Shown here: piece by piece, positions 35,273 through 45,948 of the stretch | How the letters are laid out: each line of letters begins with the position of its first letter | Numbering within the stretch: position 1 is the stretch's first letter | Assembly (NCBI GenBank): GCA_017305535.1 | Contig: JAFKKN010000003.1 | Span: forward strand, 124,001-188,000 | DNA from: Hyphomicrobiales bacterium | Lineage (GTDB): Bacteria; Pseudomonadota; Alphaproteobacteria; Rhizobiales; Xanthobacteraceae | Direction of reading: 5' to 3' | DNA: 64,000 nucleotides | Position numbers and translations under genes: made by a program | Notes under the pieces: generated by a model | Seen by the model: only the letters and a program-made list of their open reading frames with translations | Told to the model about the DNA's origin: nothing | The model's database searches: none

Positions 35273-36631
35273 ATGATGAGCCAGCAGCAGAACGATCTCA
35301 TCACCCTGACCGGTCCCGGCACCGCTTGCGGCAAGCTGATGCGGATGTACTGGCAGCCCGCCGCGCTGGTCGACGAATTGGAAGGCGAGCGGCCGATCAA
35401 GCCCGTCACCCTGCTCGGCGAAAAGCTGGTGCTGTTTCGCGACGAAAGCGGCCGCTACGGCCTGATGGACCGGCACTGCCCGCATCGCGGCGCCGACCTC
35501 GCTTTCGGCCGTCTCGAAGACGGCGGCGTGCGCTGTTCGTTCCATGGCTGGCTGTTCGATGTCGACGGCCAGTGCCTCGAGACGCCGGCGGAGCCGGCTG
35601 GCTCGGTGCTGTGCAAGAACATCAAGCAGCGCGCTTATCCGGTGGTCGAGAAGGGCGGCATCCTGTGGGCCTATATGGGCGAGGGCGAGCCGCCGGCATT
35701 CCCGGAGATCGATTGCTTCGCCGCGCCGGACGCCTACACCTTCGCCTTCAAGGGTCTGATCGAATGCAACTGGTTGCAGGCGCTGGAGGTCGGTATCGAT
35801 CCCGCGCACGCGTCATTCCTGCATCGCTTCTTCGAGGACGAAGACCCGACCGCCGCTTACGGCAAGCAATTCCGCGGCGCCTCCGCCGACAGCGAAATGC
35901 CGATGACCAAGGTGCTGCGCGAATACGATCGCCCGATCATCAATGTCGAGCAGACCGAATACGGCCTGCGGCTGATCGCGCTGCGCGAGATCGATAGCGA
36001 GCGCACCCACGTCCGCGTCACCAATCAGCTGTTCCCGCACGCCTTCGTCATTCCGATGAGCACCGAGATGACGATCACGCAGTGGCACGTGCCGGTGGAT
36101 GACACTCATTGCTACTGGTACGCGATCTTCACCAGCTACGGCGCGCCGGTGGACAAGCAGAAAATGCGCGACCAGCGCCTCGAACTCTATGAGCTGCCGG
36201 ACTATGTCTCGCGCAAGAACAAGTCGAACGATTACGGCTTCGATCCGCACGAGCAGGCGACCGAAACTTACACCGGCATGGGCACCGACATTAATGTGCA
36301 CGACCAGTGGGCGGTGGAGTCGATGGGCGCGATCCAGGATCGCACCAAGGAACACCTCGGCCAGTCCGACAAGGCGATCATCCAGTATCGCCGCCTGCTG
36401 CGGCAGGAGATCGAGAAAGTCTCGTCCGGCGGCAAGCCGTTCATGTTCCTCGACGCCGCCAACGCCCGCAGCATTCAGGGGCCGGCTACCATGGACGGCA
36501 TCGGGCCGACGCGGGGCTGGGAGATATACTGGATGGAAGTCGACGTGAAGCGGCGGCGCGGCGCGCCGTGGACGGCGGCGGTGCCGTCGGATATCGCCAA
36601 AAAGGCCCCGCACCTCGCGGCCGCCGAATAA
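35273..36631 (+). CDS. Rieske non-haem iron oxygenase, terminal oxygenase alpha subunit
   Basis: 452 residues of the phthalate-dioxygenase/VanA-like single-subunit type. The Rieske cluster ligands are C69 and H71 (CPHRGA) with C88 and H91 (CSFHGW). The mononuclear iron His residues are H179 and H184 in GIDPAHASFLH. GGAGGAG precedes the start (ATG at 35273 or 35276). No beta subunit, ferredoxin or reductase gene is adjacent, so electrons come from elsewhere. It could hydroxylate a ring or oxidatively demethylate or dealkylate an amine. First gene of the operon. Confidence 0.92.
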   Translation: MMSQQQNDLITLTGPGTACGKLMRMYWQPAALVDELEGERPIKPVTLLGEKLVLFRDESGRYGLMDRHCPHRGADLAFGRLEDGGVRCSFHGWLFDVDGQCLETPAEPAGSVLCKNIKQRAYPVVEKGGILWAYMGEGEPPAFPEIDCFAAPDAYTFAFKGLIECNWLQALEVGIDPAHASFLHRFFEDEDPTAAYGKQFRGASADSEMPMTKVLREYDRPIINVEQTEYGLRLIALREIDSERTHVRVTNQLFPHAFVIPMSTEMTITQWHVPVDDTHCYWYAIFTSYGAPVDKQKMRDQRLELYELPDYVSRKNKSNDYGFDPHEQATETYTGMGTDINVHDQWAVESMGAIQDRTKEHLGQSDKAIIQYRRLLRQEIEKVSSGGKPFMFLDAANARSIQGPATMDGIGPTRGWEIYWMEVDVKRRRGAPWTAAVPSDIAKKAPHLAAAE

Positions 36632-36667
36632 GCCTCACGCTGCGCGATTTCAGCAAAGGGAATTGTC

Positions 36668-38104
36668 TTGAGTTTCGTCAGAAAGCACGGCCTCTGGTCC
36701 GATGAGCAGCACGAGGCCGCGATCCGTTTGGCGCGGATGGTCGAGGAGCAGCAGCTGGAAACCGTCCGGCTGTCGTTTCCGGATCAACACGGCATCCTGC
36801 GCGGCAAGACATTGATTGCCGGCGAGGCGGTGCGGTCGCTGGAAAGCGGGTGCAGCATCACCACCACGATGCTGGCGAAGGACACGTCGCACAAGACGGT
36901 GTTTCCGGTGTTCACCGCCGGCGGTGGTTTCGGCATGACCGAAATGCAGGGCGCCGCCGACGTGTTGATGGTGCCCGATCCCACCACCTTCCGCGTGCTG
37001 CCGTGGGCGCCCGCGACCGGCTGGGTGATGTGCGATCTCTATTTCGCCGACGGCCGCCCGGTGCCGTTCGCGACGCGCGGCTTCTATCGCTCGGTGCTGG
37101 AGAAGCTCGCCGCGCGCGGCTACGAGTTCATGGCCGGGCTCGAGGTTGAGTTTCACATCTTCCGTCTCGCCGATCCGAAGATGCAGCCGCACCATGCCGG
37201 GCAGCCGGGCGAACCGCCAGACGTGACGCTGCTGTCGCACGGCTATCAGTATCTCACCGAACAACGCTACGACATGATGGAGCCGGTGCTGGAAGTGCTG
37301 CGGCGCGACGTCATGGCGCTCGGCCTGCCGCTGCGCTCGATGGAGGTCGAGTACGGCCCGAGCCAGTGCGAATTCGTGTTTCAGCCGACCGTCGGCCTCG
37401 CGCCGGCGGACACCATGGTGCTGTTTCGCAGCGCGGTGAAGCAGATCGCGCGCCGTCACGGTTGCCACGCCACCTTCATGTGCCGCCCGCGCATCCCCAA
37501 CGTGATGTCGTCGGGCTGGCATCTGCATCAGTCGCTGGTGTCGACCACAACCGGCGAGAACGCCTTCATGTCGAAGGTGGAGGGCGAGCCGCTGTCGCCG
37601 CTCGGCAAGCATTATCTCGCCGGCCTGCTCGATCATGCCCGCGCCGCCACTGTGTTCACCACGCCGACCATCAACGGCTACAAGCGCTATCGTTCCTATT
37701 CGCTGGCGCCGGATCGCGCGATCTGGGGCCGCGACAATCGCGGCGTGATGCTGCGCGTGCTGGGCGGCCCGAACGATCCGGCGACGCGATTGGAAAACCG
37801 CGTCGGCGAGCCGGCGGCGAATCCGTATCTCTACATGGCGTCGCAGATTCTCTCCGGCCTCGACGGCGTCGACCGCAAGCTCGATCCCGGCCCCGATGCC
37901 GACACGCCCTACGAGACCAAGGCCAGCCTGCTGCCGAAATCGCTGCGCGAAGCGGTGTTCGCGCTCAAGGACGATCCGTTCTTCCGCGAGGCGATGGGCG
38001 CCGAGCTTGTCGACTACTACGTTTTTATCAAGAATGCCGAGATCGACCGTTTCCAGGCCGAAGTGACGGAATGGGAGCAGCGCGAGTACTTCGAGATGTT
38101 TTGA
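36668..38104 (+). CDS. Glutamine synthetase-like gamma-glutamyl-amide ligase
   Basis: 478 residues from a TTG start with AAAGGGAA upstream. Glutamine-synthetase fold metal and ATP residues are visible: E159/E161 (GLEVEF), E228 and E235 (EVEYGPSQCEF), H285/H287 (SGWHLHQ) and the NGYKRYR block. It lacks the DLSDTFE-like hallmark and adenylylation loop expected of nitrogen-assimilating GlnA. Such GlnA-like enzymes ligate glutamate to amines (aniline, isopropylamine, putrescine). Following the Rieske gene by 36 bases, it probably glutamylates the amine substrate of this operon. Confidence 0.85.
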   Translation: MSFVRKHGLWSDEQHEAAIRLARMVEEQQLETVRLSFPDQHGILRGKTLIAGEAVRSLESGCSITTTMLAKDTSHKTVFPVFTAGGGFGMTEMQGAADVLMVPDPTTFRVLPWAPATGWVMCDLYFADGRPVPFATRGFYRSVLEKLAARGYEFMAGLEVEFHIFRLADPKMQPHHAGQPGEPPDVTLLSHGYQYLTEQRYDMMEPVLEVLRRDVMALGLPLRSMEVEYGPSQCEFVFQPTVGLAPADTMVLFRSAVKQIARRHGCHATFMCRPRIPNVMSSGWHLHQSLVSTTTGENAFMSKVEGEPLSPLGKHYLAGLLDHARAATVFTTPTINGYKRYRSYSLAPDRAIWGRDNRGVMLRVLGGPNDPATRLENRVGEPAANPYLYMASQILSGLDGVDRKLDPGPDADTPYETKASLLPKSLREAVFALKDDPFFREAMGAELVDYYVFIKNAEIDRFQAEVTEWEQREYFEMF

Positions 38105-38178
38105 TGCACGCGGACCCACACAAACGACCCGCGGCGTGCCATAACCACAACGACACAAAAACACGGAGAGGGAGTGCG

Positions 38179-39354
38179 ATGAAAAAATCAGCAACATTGC
38201 TGTCGGCGGCTGTCGCCATCGGCCTGATGACCGGCGGCGCGTCGGCGGACGTGATCAAGGTCGGCGTGATCGGCACGATGTCCGGGCCCTACGCGCTGTT
38301 CGGCAAGAACTTCAAGATGGGCATCGACGCCTGGGTCGCCGAGCACGGCAACAAGGTCGGTAATCACACGGTCGAATTCATCTATCGCGACGAGGAATCG
38401 CCCAACCCGGCGAAGTCCAAGGCGCTGGCGCAGGAATTGCTGGTCAAGGACAAGGTGCAGTATCTCGCTGGCGTCTATTTCACGCCGGACGCGATGGCGA
38501 TCGCGCCGCTGCTGGACGAATCCAAGACGCCGCTGGTGGTGATGAACGCCGCCACTTCCGCCATCGTGCAGAAGAGCCCCTATATCGTGCGCACCTCGTT
38601 CACGATGTGGCAGAACACCGTGCCGGCCGCCAAGGTTGCCAAGACTAACGGCTCCAAGAAGGTCGCCATCGCGGTGAGCGATTACGGCCCGGGCCTCGAC
38701 GCCGAAGCGGCTTTCAAGAAGACCTTCGAGGCCGAGGGCGGTCAGGTGGTGGAAGCTATCCGCATGCCGCTCAACACCACGGACTTCGGCCCGATCATGC
38801 AGCGCATCAAGGATTCCGGCGCCGACACCATCTTCACGTTCCTTCCCGCCGGTCCGCCGACGCTGGGCTTCGTCAAGGCGTATATCGACAACGGCCTCAA
38901 GGCCGGCGGCGTCAAGCTGATGTCCACCGGCGACGTGGTGACCGAGCCCGACCTGCCGACCATCGGCGACGCTGGCATCGGCATCCTCTCGACCTATCAC
39001 TATTCGGTGTCGCACGACTCGCCGGAGAACAAGGCGTTCCTTGCGCAGATCGTGAAGGACGGCGGCAAGCTCGACGAAGTCACCATGACGTCGGTAGCGG
39101 CCTATGACGGCGCGCGCGTCATCTACAAGATGATCGAGGCGACCGACGGCAAGCGCGATCCGGCGAAAGCGGTCGATGCGGTCAAGGGCATGAAGTGGGT
39201 CAGTCCGCGCGGCCCGGTGTCGATCGATCCGGACACCCGGCACATCCGCCAGAACGTCTATCTGCGCACGGTCGAGAAGGTCGACGGCAAATTGATCAAC
39301 AAGGAGATCAAGACCTTCGAGGCGCAGCCCGACTGGGCCTTGAGCAGCAAGTAA
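38179..39354 (+). CDS. ABC transporter periplasmic substrate-binding protein (LivK type)
   Basis: 391 residues with a signal peptide (MKKSATLLSAAVAIGLMTGG, cleavage near ASA) and the type I binding fold start IKVGVIGTMSGPYALFG. It should capture the compound for the LivHMGF system encoded after the amidohydrolase. GGAGAGGGAG gives a strong ribosome site. A GT-rich hairpin follows the stop, a common arrangement that keeps binding protein in excess over the permeases. Confidence 0.92.
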   Translation: MKKSATLLSAAVAIGLMTGGASADVIKVGVIGTMSGPYALFGKNFKMGIDAWVAEHGNKVGNHTVEFIYRDEESPNPAKSKALAQELLVKDKVQYLAGVYFTPDAMAIAPLLDESKTPLVVMNAATSAIVQKSPYIVRTSFTMWQNTVPAAKVAKTNGSKKVAIAVSDYGPGLDAEAAFKKTFEAEGGQVVEAIRMPLNTTDFGPIMQRIKDSGADTIFTFLPAGPPTLGFVKAYIDNGLKAGGVKLMSTGDVVTEPDLPTIGDAGIGILSTYHYSVSHDSPENKAFLAQIVKDGGKLDEVTMTSVAAYDGARVIYKMIEATDGKRDPAKAVDAVKGMKWVSPRGPVSIDPDTRHIRQNVYLRTVEKVDGKLINKEIKTFEAQPDWALSSK

Positions 39355-39398
39355 CGCTGACGCATGTAACGGCTCCCGTTCTCGCGGCGGTTCGCTTT

Positions 39399-39433
39399 TC
39401 CACACGCCCCAGCCTCATGTGTGGGTGTGTGGA
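39399..39433 (+). terminator. Intra-operon hairpin after substrate-binding protein gene
   Basis: TCCACACGCCC (39399-39409) pairs with GGGTGTGTGGA (39423-39433), 11 base pairs with one G-T. It lies between the binding-protein stop and the amidohydrolase start, and there is no T run. It is more likely an mRNA stabiliser or partial terminator than a full stop. Confidence 0.5.
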
Positions 39434-39508
39434 GGACGTGGATCGCCGGGAGGTACGGGAGCTTCACGTTTCCCGACGAACCGCACTTCACCACGTCAGG
39501 ATTGTCTT

Positions 39509-41149
39509 GTGATCGATCGCGCGGGCTCGCTGCGGCTCATCAACGGACGGATCTATCGCTTCGCCGCGGATCGCTCCCCGGCGGAAGCCGTGGTCGTGCG
39601 CGACGGCAAGGTGGCGTGGGTCGGTGCGACGCGCGACGCGCCCGCCGCCGCCGACACCATCGACTTGCAGGGCGCGACCGTGCTGCCCGGCCTCACCGAC
39701 GCGCATATTCATCTGTTCGCGATCGCTTACGGGCGGTTGCTGGTCCCGCTCGGCCGTGCCCATGCGGCATCGGTGGGAGATGTTGTCGCGCGTATCAGGG
39801 CACAGGCGGCCACGACGCCGAAGGGCGAATGGGTGCACGCGGCGGAGTTCGACGAAAATCATCTCGCCGAACACCGTTATCCGACCCGCGACGAACTCGA
39901 TGCCGCGATCCCGGATCATCCGGTGCTGATCCGCCGCTTCTGCGGCCACATCGCCATCGTCAACGGCGCGGCGTTACGCGCGCTCGAGATCGACGAGGGC
40001 ATCTCCGAGGTACAGGGCGGCGTGTTCGGCCGCGGCGCGGATGGCCGCCTCGACGGCAGCGCCACCGAAGCCGCCGCCGAATTGATCTTCCGCCGCCTGC
40101 CGCCGATCAGCCACGCGACGCTGGCGCAGTCGCTGCATGCCACCATCGACGATTGTCTGCGCATGGGAATGACGGCGGCGGTGGAAGCCGCGGTGGGGTT
40201 CACCAGCGGCTTCGACGAGGAGTTCGCGGTGTGGCGGGTGGCGCGCGGCGACAGCGTGCATCTGCCGATGCGGCTCGGCTTCATGCATCAGCTCGATCCG
40301 GAGGAGGCGGTCGCGCGCGGGCTCGTGCCGACGCGCGATCCGGACTGGCAGGAGATGACGCTGAAATTCTTCGCCGACGGCATCGTCGGCGGACGCACCT
40401 CCGCTGTCAGCGAAGACTATTGCGATACGCCGACGCGCGGCTTCTTCATGCGGCCCGAAGCCGACCTGAAACGCGTCATCGTCGCTGCGCATGAGGCCGG
40501 CTGGCAGGTCGCGGTGCATGCCACCGGCGACCGCGCGGTGGCGTGCGTGATCGATGCGTACGAGGCCGGGCAGGGGCGCGTGGCATGGCCCGACCCGCGC
40601 CATCGCATCGAGCACTTCTTCTGCCCGCCGCGCGATGGTTTTGCGCGGATGCAGCGGCTCGGCGCGCTGATCGTGATGCAGCCGAGCTTTCTCACCCGGA
40701 TGCGCCGCTCCATCGAGCAGGCGTTCGGGCCGCGCCGCCACGACAAGTATCCCGGCCGCTCCGCGCTTGCCGCCGGCGTTCATTACGTTGCCAGTTCCGA
40801 CGCGCCCACCGGCCTGACCTCGCCATGGGCCGGCATGGCCGATGCGGTGGATCGCGGTTTGCCCGATGGCGAGCCGATCGGCCCGAACGAGGCACTGACC
40901 CCGCGCGAGGCCGTCGCGGCCTATATCCATGGCGGCGCCTATGCGATGAAGCAGGAGAGCTGGCGCGGCGTGCTGGCGCCGGGCATGGCGGCCGACCTGA
41001 TCGTGCCGGATCGCGATCCGTTGACCGATGCTGCGCCTGACCTTCGCGGCGTCAACGTGCTAATGACCATGGTTCGCGGCGTGATCCATCACGACGCGGC
41101 CTTTTCACGAGCCGGCCGCAACGCTGTCGCGCCGGCGGGACGCGTGTGA
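39509..41149 (+). CDS. YtcJ-type amidohydrolase (amidohydrolase family 3)
   Basis: 546 residues from a GTG start at 39509 (CAGGA upstream); the in-frame run to 39419 overlaps the hairpin and is rejected. The N-terminal small beta domain (LINGRIYRF, GKVAWVGATRDA) leads to metal motif DAHIHL. Later elements are HATGDRAV, RIEHFFC and SSDAPTG, and the C terminus has APGMAADLIV. It hydrolyses a C-N bond of an amide, carbamate or cyclic amide. It could deglutamylate the product or open a ring. It overlaps the next permease gene by four bases. Confidence 0.88.
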   Translation: MIDRAGSLRLINGRIYRFAADRSPAEAVVVRDGKVAWVGATRDAPAAADTIDLQGATVLPGLTDAHIHLFAIAYGRLLVPLGRAHAASVGDVVARIRAQAATTPKGEWVHAAEFDENHLAEHRYPTRDELDAAIPDHPVLIRRFCGHIAIVNGAALRALEIDEGISEVQGGVFGRGADGRLDGSATEAAAELIFRRLPPISHATLAQSLHATIDDCLRMGMTAAVEAAVGFTSGFDEEFAVWRVARGDSVHLPMRLGFMHQLDPEEAVARGLVPTRDPDWQEMTLKFFADGIVGGRTSAVSEDYCDTPTRGFFMRPEADLKRVIVAAHEAGWQVAVHATGDRAVACVIDAYEAGQGRVAWPDPRHRIEHFFCPPRDGFARMQRLGALIVMQPSFLTRMRRSIEQAFGPRRHDKYPGRSALAAGVHYVASSDAPTGLTSPWAGMADAVDRGLPDGEPIGPNEALTPREAVAAYIHGGAYAMKQESWRGVLAPGMAADLIVPDRDPLTDAAPDLRGVNVLMTMVRGVIHHDAAFSRAGRNAVAPAGRV

Positions 41150-42018
41150 CCATGCAGACGATCCTGAGCATCGGCCTCGACGGCATTTCCTACGGCATGG
41201 TGCTGTTCATCATCTCCATCGGCCTGTCGATCATGATGGGGCTGATGCGGGTGGTGAATCTCGCGCACGGCGCGTTCGCCATGATCGGCGGCTATCTCGC
41301 CTCCTATGCGATGCGCGATCTCGGCGCCGGCTACGCGCTCGCCATCGTGGTTGCGGTGATCGGCACCATCATCATCTCGATCCCGCTGGAAATCCTGCTC
41401 TATCGCCGCATCTACCGGAAGTCCGACGCGCTGACGCAATTGCTGCTGACCATCGGCATCACCTTCGTCATCATCGGCCTCGCCAATTTCATCTTCGGGC
41501 CGACGCTCAAAGCGATCCCGTTGCCGAACGCGTTGAGCGGCCCGCTCGACATCGGCTTCCGCATGATTCCGACCCATCGCGTCTTCGTCATCGTCTGCGG
41601 CGTGATCACCGCGCTGGCGCTGTGGCTTCTGATCGACAAGACCGAATTCGGCATCCGGCTGCGCGCGTCGGTCGATAACAGCGACATGGCGGATTCGCTC
41701 GGCATCCGCACCGAATGGATTTATGCGGCGACCTTTGCCTTGGCGGTCGGCCTCGGCGCGTTCGGTGGCGTGGTCGGCGCGGAATTGCTGCCGATCGAAC
41801 CGTTCTACGCGCTGCGCTACATGGTGACGTTCCTCGTCGTCGTCTCGGTCGGCGGCGCGGGCTCGATCGCCGGCGCGCTCGCGGCCTCGCTGCTGCTCGG
41901 CCTTGCCGATACGACGGGAAAGTATCTCGCGCCGGAATACGGCGAGTTCTTCTTCTATCTCGCGGTGATTGTCATCGCCTTCCTGTTCCCTCGCGGACTG
42001 TTCGGGCGGGCGCATTGA
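41146..42018 (+). CDS. ABC transporter permease LivH-type
   Basis: 290-residue inner-membrane permease of the branched-chain amino acid family with about eight hydrophobic segments and the conserved MRVVNLAHGAFAMIGGY and GGAGSIAGALAASLLLG blocks. The GTG start overlaps the amidohydrolase stop (GTGA); ATG at 41152 is an alternative. It works with LivM and the two ATPases below. Substrate specificity comes from the binding protein at 38179. Confidence 0.93.
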   Translation: MTMQTILSIGLDGISYGMVLFIISIGLSIMMGLMRVVNLAHGAFAMIGGYLASYAMRDLGAGYALAIVVAVIGTIIISIPLEILLYRRIYRKSDALTQLLLTIGITFVIIGLANFIFGPTLKAIPLPNALSGPLDIGFRMIPTHRVFVIVCGVITALALWLLIDKTEFGIRLRASVDNSDMADSLGIRTEWIYAATFALAVGLGAFGGVVGAELLPIEPFYALRYMVTFLVVVSVGGAGSIAGALAASLLLGLADTTGKYLAPEYGEFFFYLAVIVIAFLFPRGLFGRAH

Positions 42019-42019
42019 C

Positions 42020-43017
42020 ATGACTGGCCTGTCCACATTGGCGAAGACCTCCGACCGCGCCTTTCCGTTCGCCGCCGAACTGATGGGCATCGTCTCCATT
42101 GCCGCGCTCGGCGTGCTTGGTTTCCTGCTGTTTCCCGACGACCTCGCGTTCCTGACGCGGCTGATCGGCATCACGCTGCTGGTGCTGTCGCTCGATCTCG
42201 TTACCGGCTATTGCGGCGTCGCCACGCTCGGCCACGCCGCGCTGTTCGGCGTCAGCGCCTACGCGGTCGGCAATGCCTGCATCGGTGGCATCCGCGAACC
42301 GATCCTGCTGCTCGGCGTCGGCATCGTCGCCGGCACCATCACGGGCGCGATTTCCGGCGCGCTGATCACGCGGTTTCGCGGGCTGCCGCAACTGGTGCTG
42401 TCCATCGCCATCGGGCAACTGGTCGCAGCCCTTGCCAACAAGCTGTCGTCGGTGACCGGCGGCAGCGATGGCCTGTCCGGGATCACGCCAGATCCGGTGC
42501 TGGGGTTGTTCCGTTTCGATATGTACAGCCGCACCGCGTTCGTGTTCTCGCTGGTCGTGCTCGCCGTCGTCTTCGTGCTGCTGCTGCGCTTCGTGCGCTC
42601 GCCGTTCGGGTTGTTATGTCGGGGCATTCGCGACGACGACCTGCGCGCGCAGATGATCGGCGCGATGGTCTATCCGCGCCTTGTCATCATGTATGCCGTG
42701 TCGGGCGCGGTGGCCGGCGTCGGCGGCGCGTTGAACGCGATGACGGCGGGTGTGGTCGGCCTCGACAGCGTCTCGTTCGAGCGCTCCGCCGAAGTGCTGG
42801 TGATGCTGGTGCTCGGCGGCGCGGGCAATCTGTGGGGCGCGTTGTTCGGCTCGGTGGTGTTCCAGATTTTTGAGCACATCGTCTCCGCCACCAATCCGTT
42901 CCACTGGATGACGCTGGTGGGTCTGTTGCTGATCGCCATTGTGCTGTTCGCGCCGCGCGGCCTCTCGCACGGCGTCGCGGTGCTGTGGTCGAAAATTTTC
43001 AGGCGAGGAGGGCGGGC

Positions 43018-43021
<4 letters not shown>
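42020..43021 (+). CDS. ABC transporter permease LivM-type
   Basis: 333 residues starting at ATG 42020 (GGGCGGG upstream, two bases after the livH stop). It has about nine membrane segments, YCGVATLGHAALFGVSAYAVG and the GGAGNLWGALFG loop typical of LivM. It pairs with the LivH-type permease. The stop overlaps the LivG-type start (ATGA). Confidence 0.93.
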
Positions 43022-43762
<741 letters not shown>

Positions 43763-43782
<20 letters not shown>

Positions 43783-44476
43783 GGTCGCTGGCCTGAGCGC
43801 CGGATATGGGCCGACCCAGATCGTGCAGAACATCACCTTCGATGTTCCGGCCGGCGGGCGGCTCGCCATTCTCGGCCGCAACGGCGTCGGCAAGACCACG
43901 CTGCTTGCGACGCTCATGGGGTTGTCAACGCGCCATGCCGGCAGCGTGCGCATCGGCGATGTCGACATCACGCGCCGCCGCACCTCGGCGCGGGCGCTGG
44001 CCGGCGTCGGCTACGTGCCGCAAGGTCGCGACGTGTTCGCGTCCCTCACGGTCGAGGAAAATCTCGCCACCGGATTGAAGGGGCGTGGGCGTGCCGCGTT
44101 GGCCGAGGCTTACGAGATGTTTCCGCGTCTTGGCGAACGGCGCCGGCATCTCGGCGGACAACTCTCCGGCGGCGAACAGCAGATGCTGTCGATGGCGCGC
44201 ACCATGCTGGGCAAGCCGTCGCTGCTGTTGCTCGACGAACCGCTGGAGGGGCTGGCGCCGGTGATCTGCGACGAGTTGATGGCCATGATCACGCGGCTGG
44301 CGTCCTCCGGCGACGTCACCGTGGTGCTGGTCGAACAGCAGATCGAGCGCGCACTCGATTTCGCCGATCGTGTGCTGATCCTCGAACGCGGCCGCGAAGT
44401 CTGGTCAGGCGCACCGGACGCGCTGCGCGCCGATCGCGCTTTGATCGAGCGCTTGCTCGGTGTGGGGATTCATTGA
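43763..44476 (+). CDS. ABC transporter ATP-binding protein LivF-type
   Basis: 237 residues with Walker A GRNGVGKTT, YVPQGRDVFASLTVEEN, signature LSGGEQQ and LLLLDEPLEGLAP. GGAG gives eight-base spacing to the ATG at 43763, better than the ATG at 43757. It overlaps the LivG-type gene by about 20 bases, completing the operon that starts at the Rieske gene. Confidence 0.92.
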
Positions 44477-44513
44477 GCGGCACGTTATGCGCGCGACATC
44501 GCGACAAATTCGG

Positions 44514-44634
44514 CGTCGTCCCCGCGCAGGCGGGGACCCATACGCCGCAGCGGTTCGGCTCCATCACCAAGGCGAGTTTATTTTTATAACAACCAACGCC
44601 AGGGATTCCGGGTCCCCGCCTGCGCGGGACGACG
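44514..44634. repeat. Palindromic intergenic repeat, copy 3
   Basis: Same design as copy 1: arms at 44514-44539 and 44610-44634, with the inner sequence CGCAGCGGTTCGGCTCCATC, then AGTTTATT and ATAACAACCAA, shared almost base for base with 30608-30729. The right arm has lost one G. It is located between the convergent LivF-type and luciferase-like genes. Confidence 0.82.
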
Positions 44635-44647
44635 GTTTTCGGGAGTG

Positions 44648-45628
44648 CTACCGCATCGCCTGCGCGATCAGTTCGAACGAATGCAGCCGTGCGGTGTGAT
44701 CGAAGATATCGGAGACGATCATCAATTCGTCGGCGGCAGTTTGTTCGACGAGGCTGGCTGCGTTCGCGCGCACCGTCTCGAGATCGCCGACGATGGTGCA
44801 TGCGAGCATCTGCGCCACCTGCGCTTTTTCCATCGGCGTCCAATAGGTTTCGATGTCGTCGATCGGCGGCTTGCTGAGGCCGCGTGTGCCACGGAAGATG
44901 TTGGTGAACGACATCTGCTGCGTGGTGGCGAGCCGCTTTGCTTCAGCATCCGTATCGGCCGCGATGATGTTGACGCCGACCACGGCATAAGGCTTCGCCA
45001 GTTGCGCGGAGGGTTTGAAGCGCGCGCGATAGATTTCCAGCGCCGGGATCAATTGCGCCGGCGCGAAGTGCGAGGCGAACGCGTAAGGCAGGCCGAATTC
45101 GGCCGCGACCTGCGCGCCGTAGGTCGAGGAGCCGAGGATCCACAGCGGCACATGGGTGCCCGCCGCCGGCACTGCCTGGATGCGCTGGCCCGGCGCGATG
45201 TCGGCGAAGTAGGCCTGCAATTCCAGCACGTCGTGCGGAAAGTTGTCGCTGTTGGTCAGGCTGCGGCGCAGCGCCTGCATGGTCAGTTGATCGGTGCCGG
45301 GCGCGCGGCCGAGCCCGAGATCGATGCGGCCGGGAAACAGCCGTTCCAGCGTGCCGTAATGTTCGGCGATGACGATCGGCGCATGGTTCGGCAGCATCAC
45401 GCCGCCGGCGCCGACGCGGATGTGCTTGGTGCCGGCGGCGATGTGAGCGATGGCCACCGAGGTCGCGGCGGAGGCGATGCCGGCCATGTTGTGATGCTCG
45501 GCCACCCAGAAGCGGGTATAGCCCCAGCCTTCCGCATGGGCGGCGAGATCGCGGGCATTGTCGAGCGCGCCGCGCGCATCGGTCGCCTCGGTGACGCGAA
45601 CGAGATCGAGAATCGAATAGGGGACCAT
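44648..45628 (-). CDS. Luciferase-like flavin-dependent monooxygenase (MsnO8-type LLM)
   Basis: 326 residues from MVPYSILDL at 45628; the extension to 45835 runs through a repeat. The bacterial-luciferase TIM barrel is indicated by [44 protein letters not shown] and [10 protein letters not shown]. Such enzymes use reduced flavin and oxygen to oxidise diverse organics. It is convergent with the uptake operon, so a link to that pathway is only by proximity. Confidence 0.88.
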   Translation of the reverse strand: MVPYSILDLVRVTEATDARGALDNARDLAAHAEGWGYTRFWVAEHHNMAGIASAATSVAIAHIAAGTKHIRVGAGGVMLPNHAPIVIAEHYGTLERLFPGRIDLGLGRAPGTDQLTMQALRRSLTNSDNFPHDVLELQAYFADIAPGQRIQAVPAAGTHVPLWILGSSTYGAQVAAEFGLPYAFASHFAPAQLIPALEIYRARFKPSAQLAKPYAVVGVNIIAADTDAEAKRLATTQQMSFTNIFRGTRGLSKPPIDDIETYWTPMEKAQVAQMLACTIVGDLETVRANAASLVEQTAADELMIVSDIFDHTARLHSFELIAQAMR

Positions 45629-45756
45629 CGCGAATTCCGTGAAGGTATCCTGCGGAGCCGCAGAGAGGAGGTGTGTCTCCCATCTAGGCATGCCGCGCGA
45701 AAATTGCACGCGCGCCGGTCGCAATATTGTTATGCGCGGATTGGCAACACGAAAAT

Positions 45757-45917
45757 CGTCGTCCCCGCCAACGGGTCGGCGCGAAGCGCCGCCCGATGAC
45801 AGGCTCCGGCGGGGACCCATTACCCCCGGCTTCAATTATTGCTGTAAGCGCGGACAACAAACGTTTTTCGTATCACGGCGGCTGCGGAGTCTGGGTCCCC
45901 GCCTTCGCGGGGACGAC
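45757..45917. repeat. Palindromic intergenic repeat, copy 4, with enlarged left arm
   Basis: The left arm begins CGTCGTCCCCGCC but its small loop is replaced by about 37 bases containing another hairpin (GGGTCGGCGCG...CGCCGCCCGATG), then closes with GGCGGGGACCC. The right arm at 45893-45917 is standard. It is a composite element within the 320-base gap between the LLM and SDR genes, which holds no gene. Confidence 0.72.
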
Positions 45918-45948
45918 TCTGAGATAACGCCGTTGTGTCGGTCCAACG

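Noticed and set aside
36668-38104. Assignment of the GS-like gene as housekeeping glnA
   Set aside because: No adenylylation-site loop or standard GlnA hallmarks, and the context is catabolic with a dedicated transporter.
36650-38197. Minus-strand frame opposite the GS-like gene
   Set aside because: Low-complexity His/Arg-rich translation; shadow of a conserved gene.
38188-39405. Minus-strand frame opposite the Liv-type binding protein gene
   Set aside because: No motifs; the plus strand has a signal peptide and binding-protein fold.
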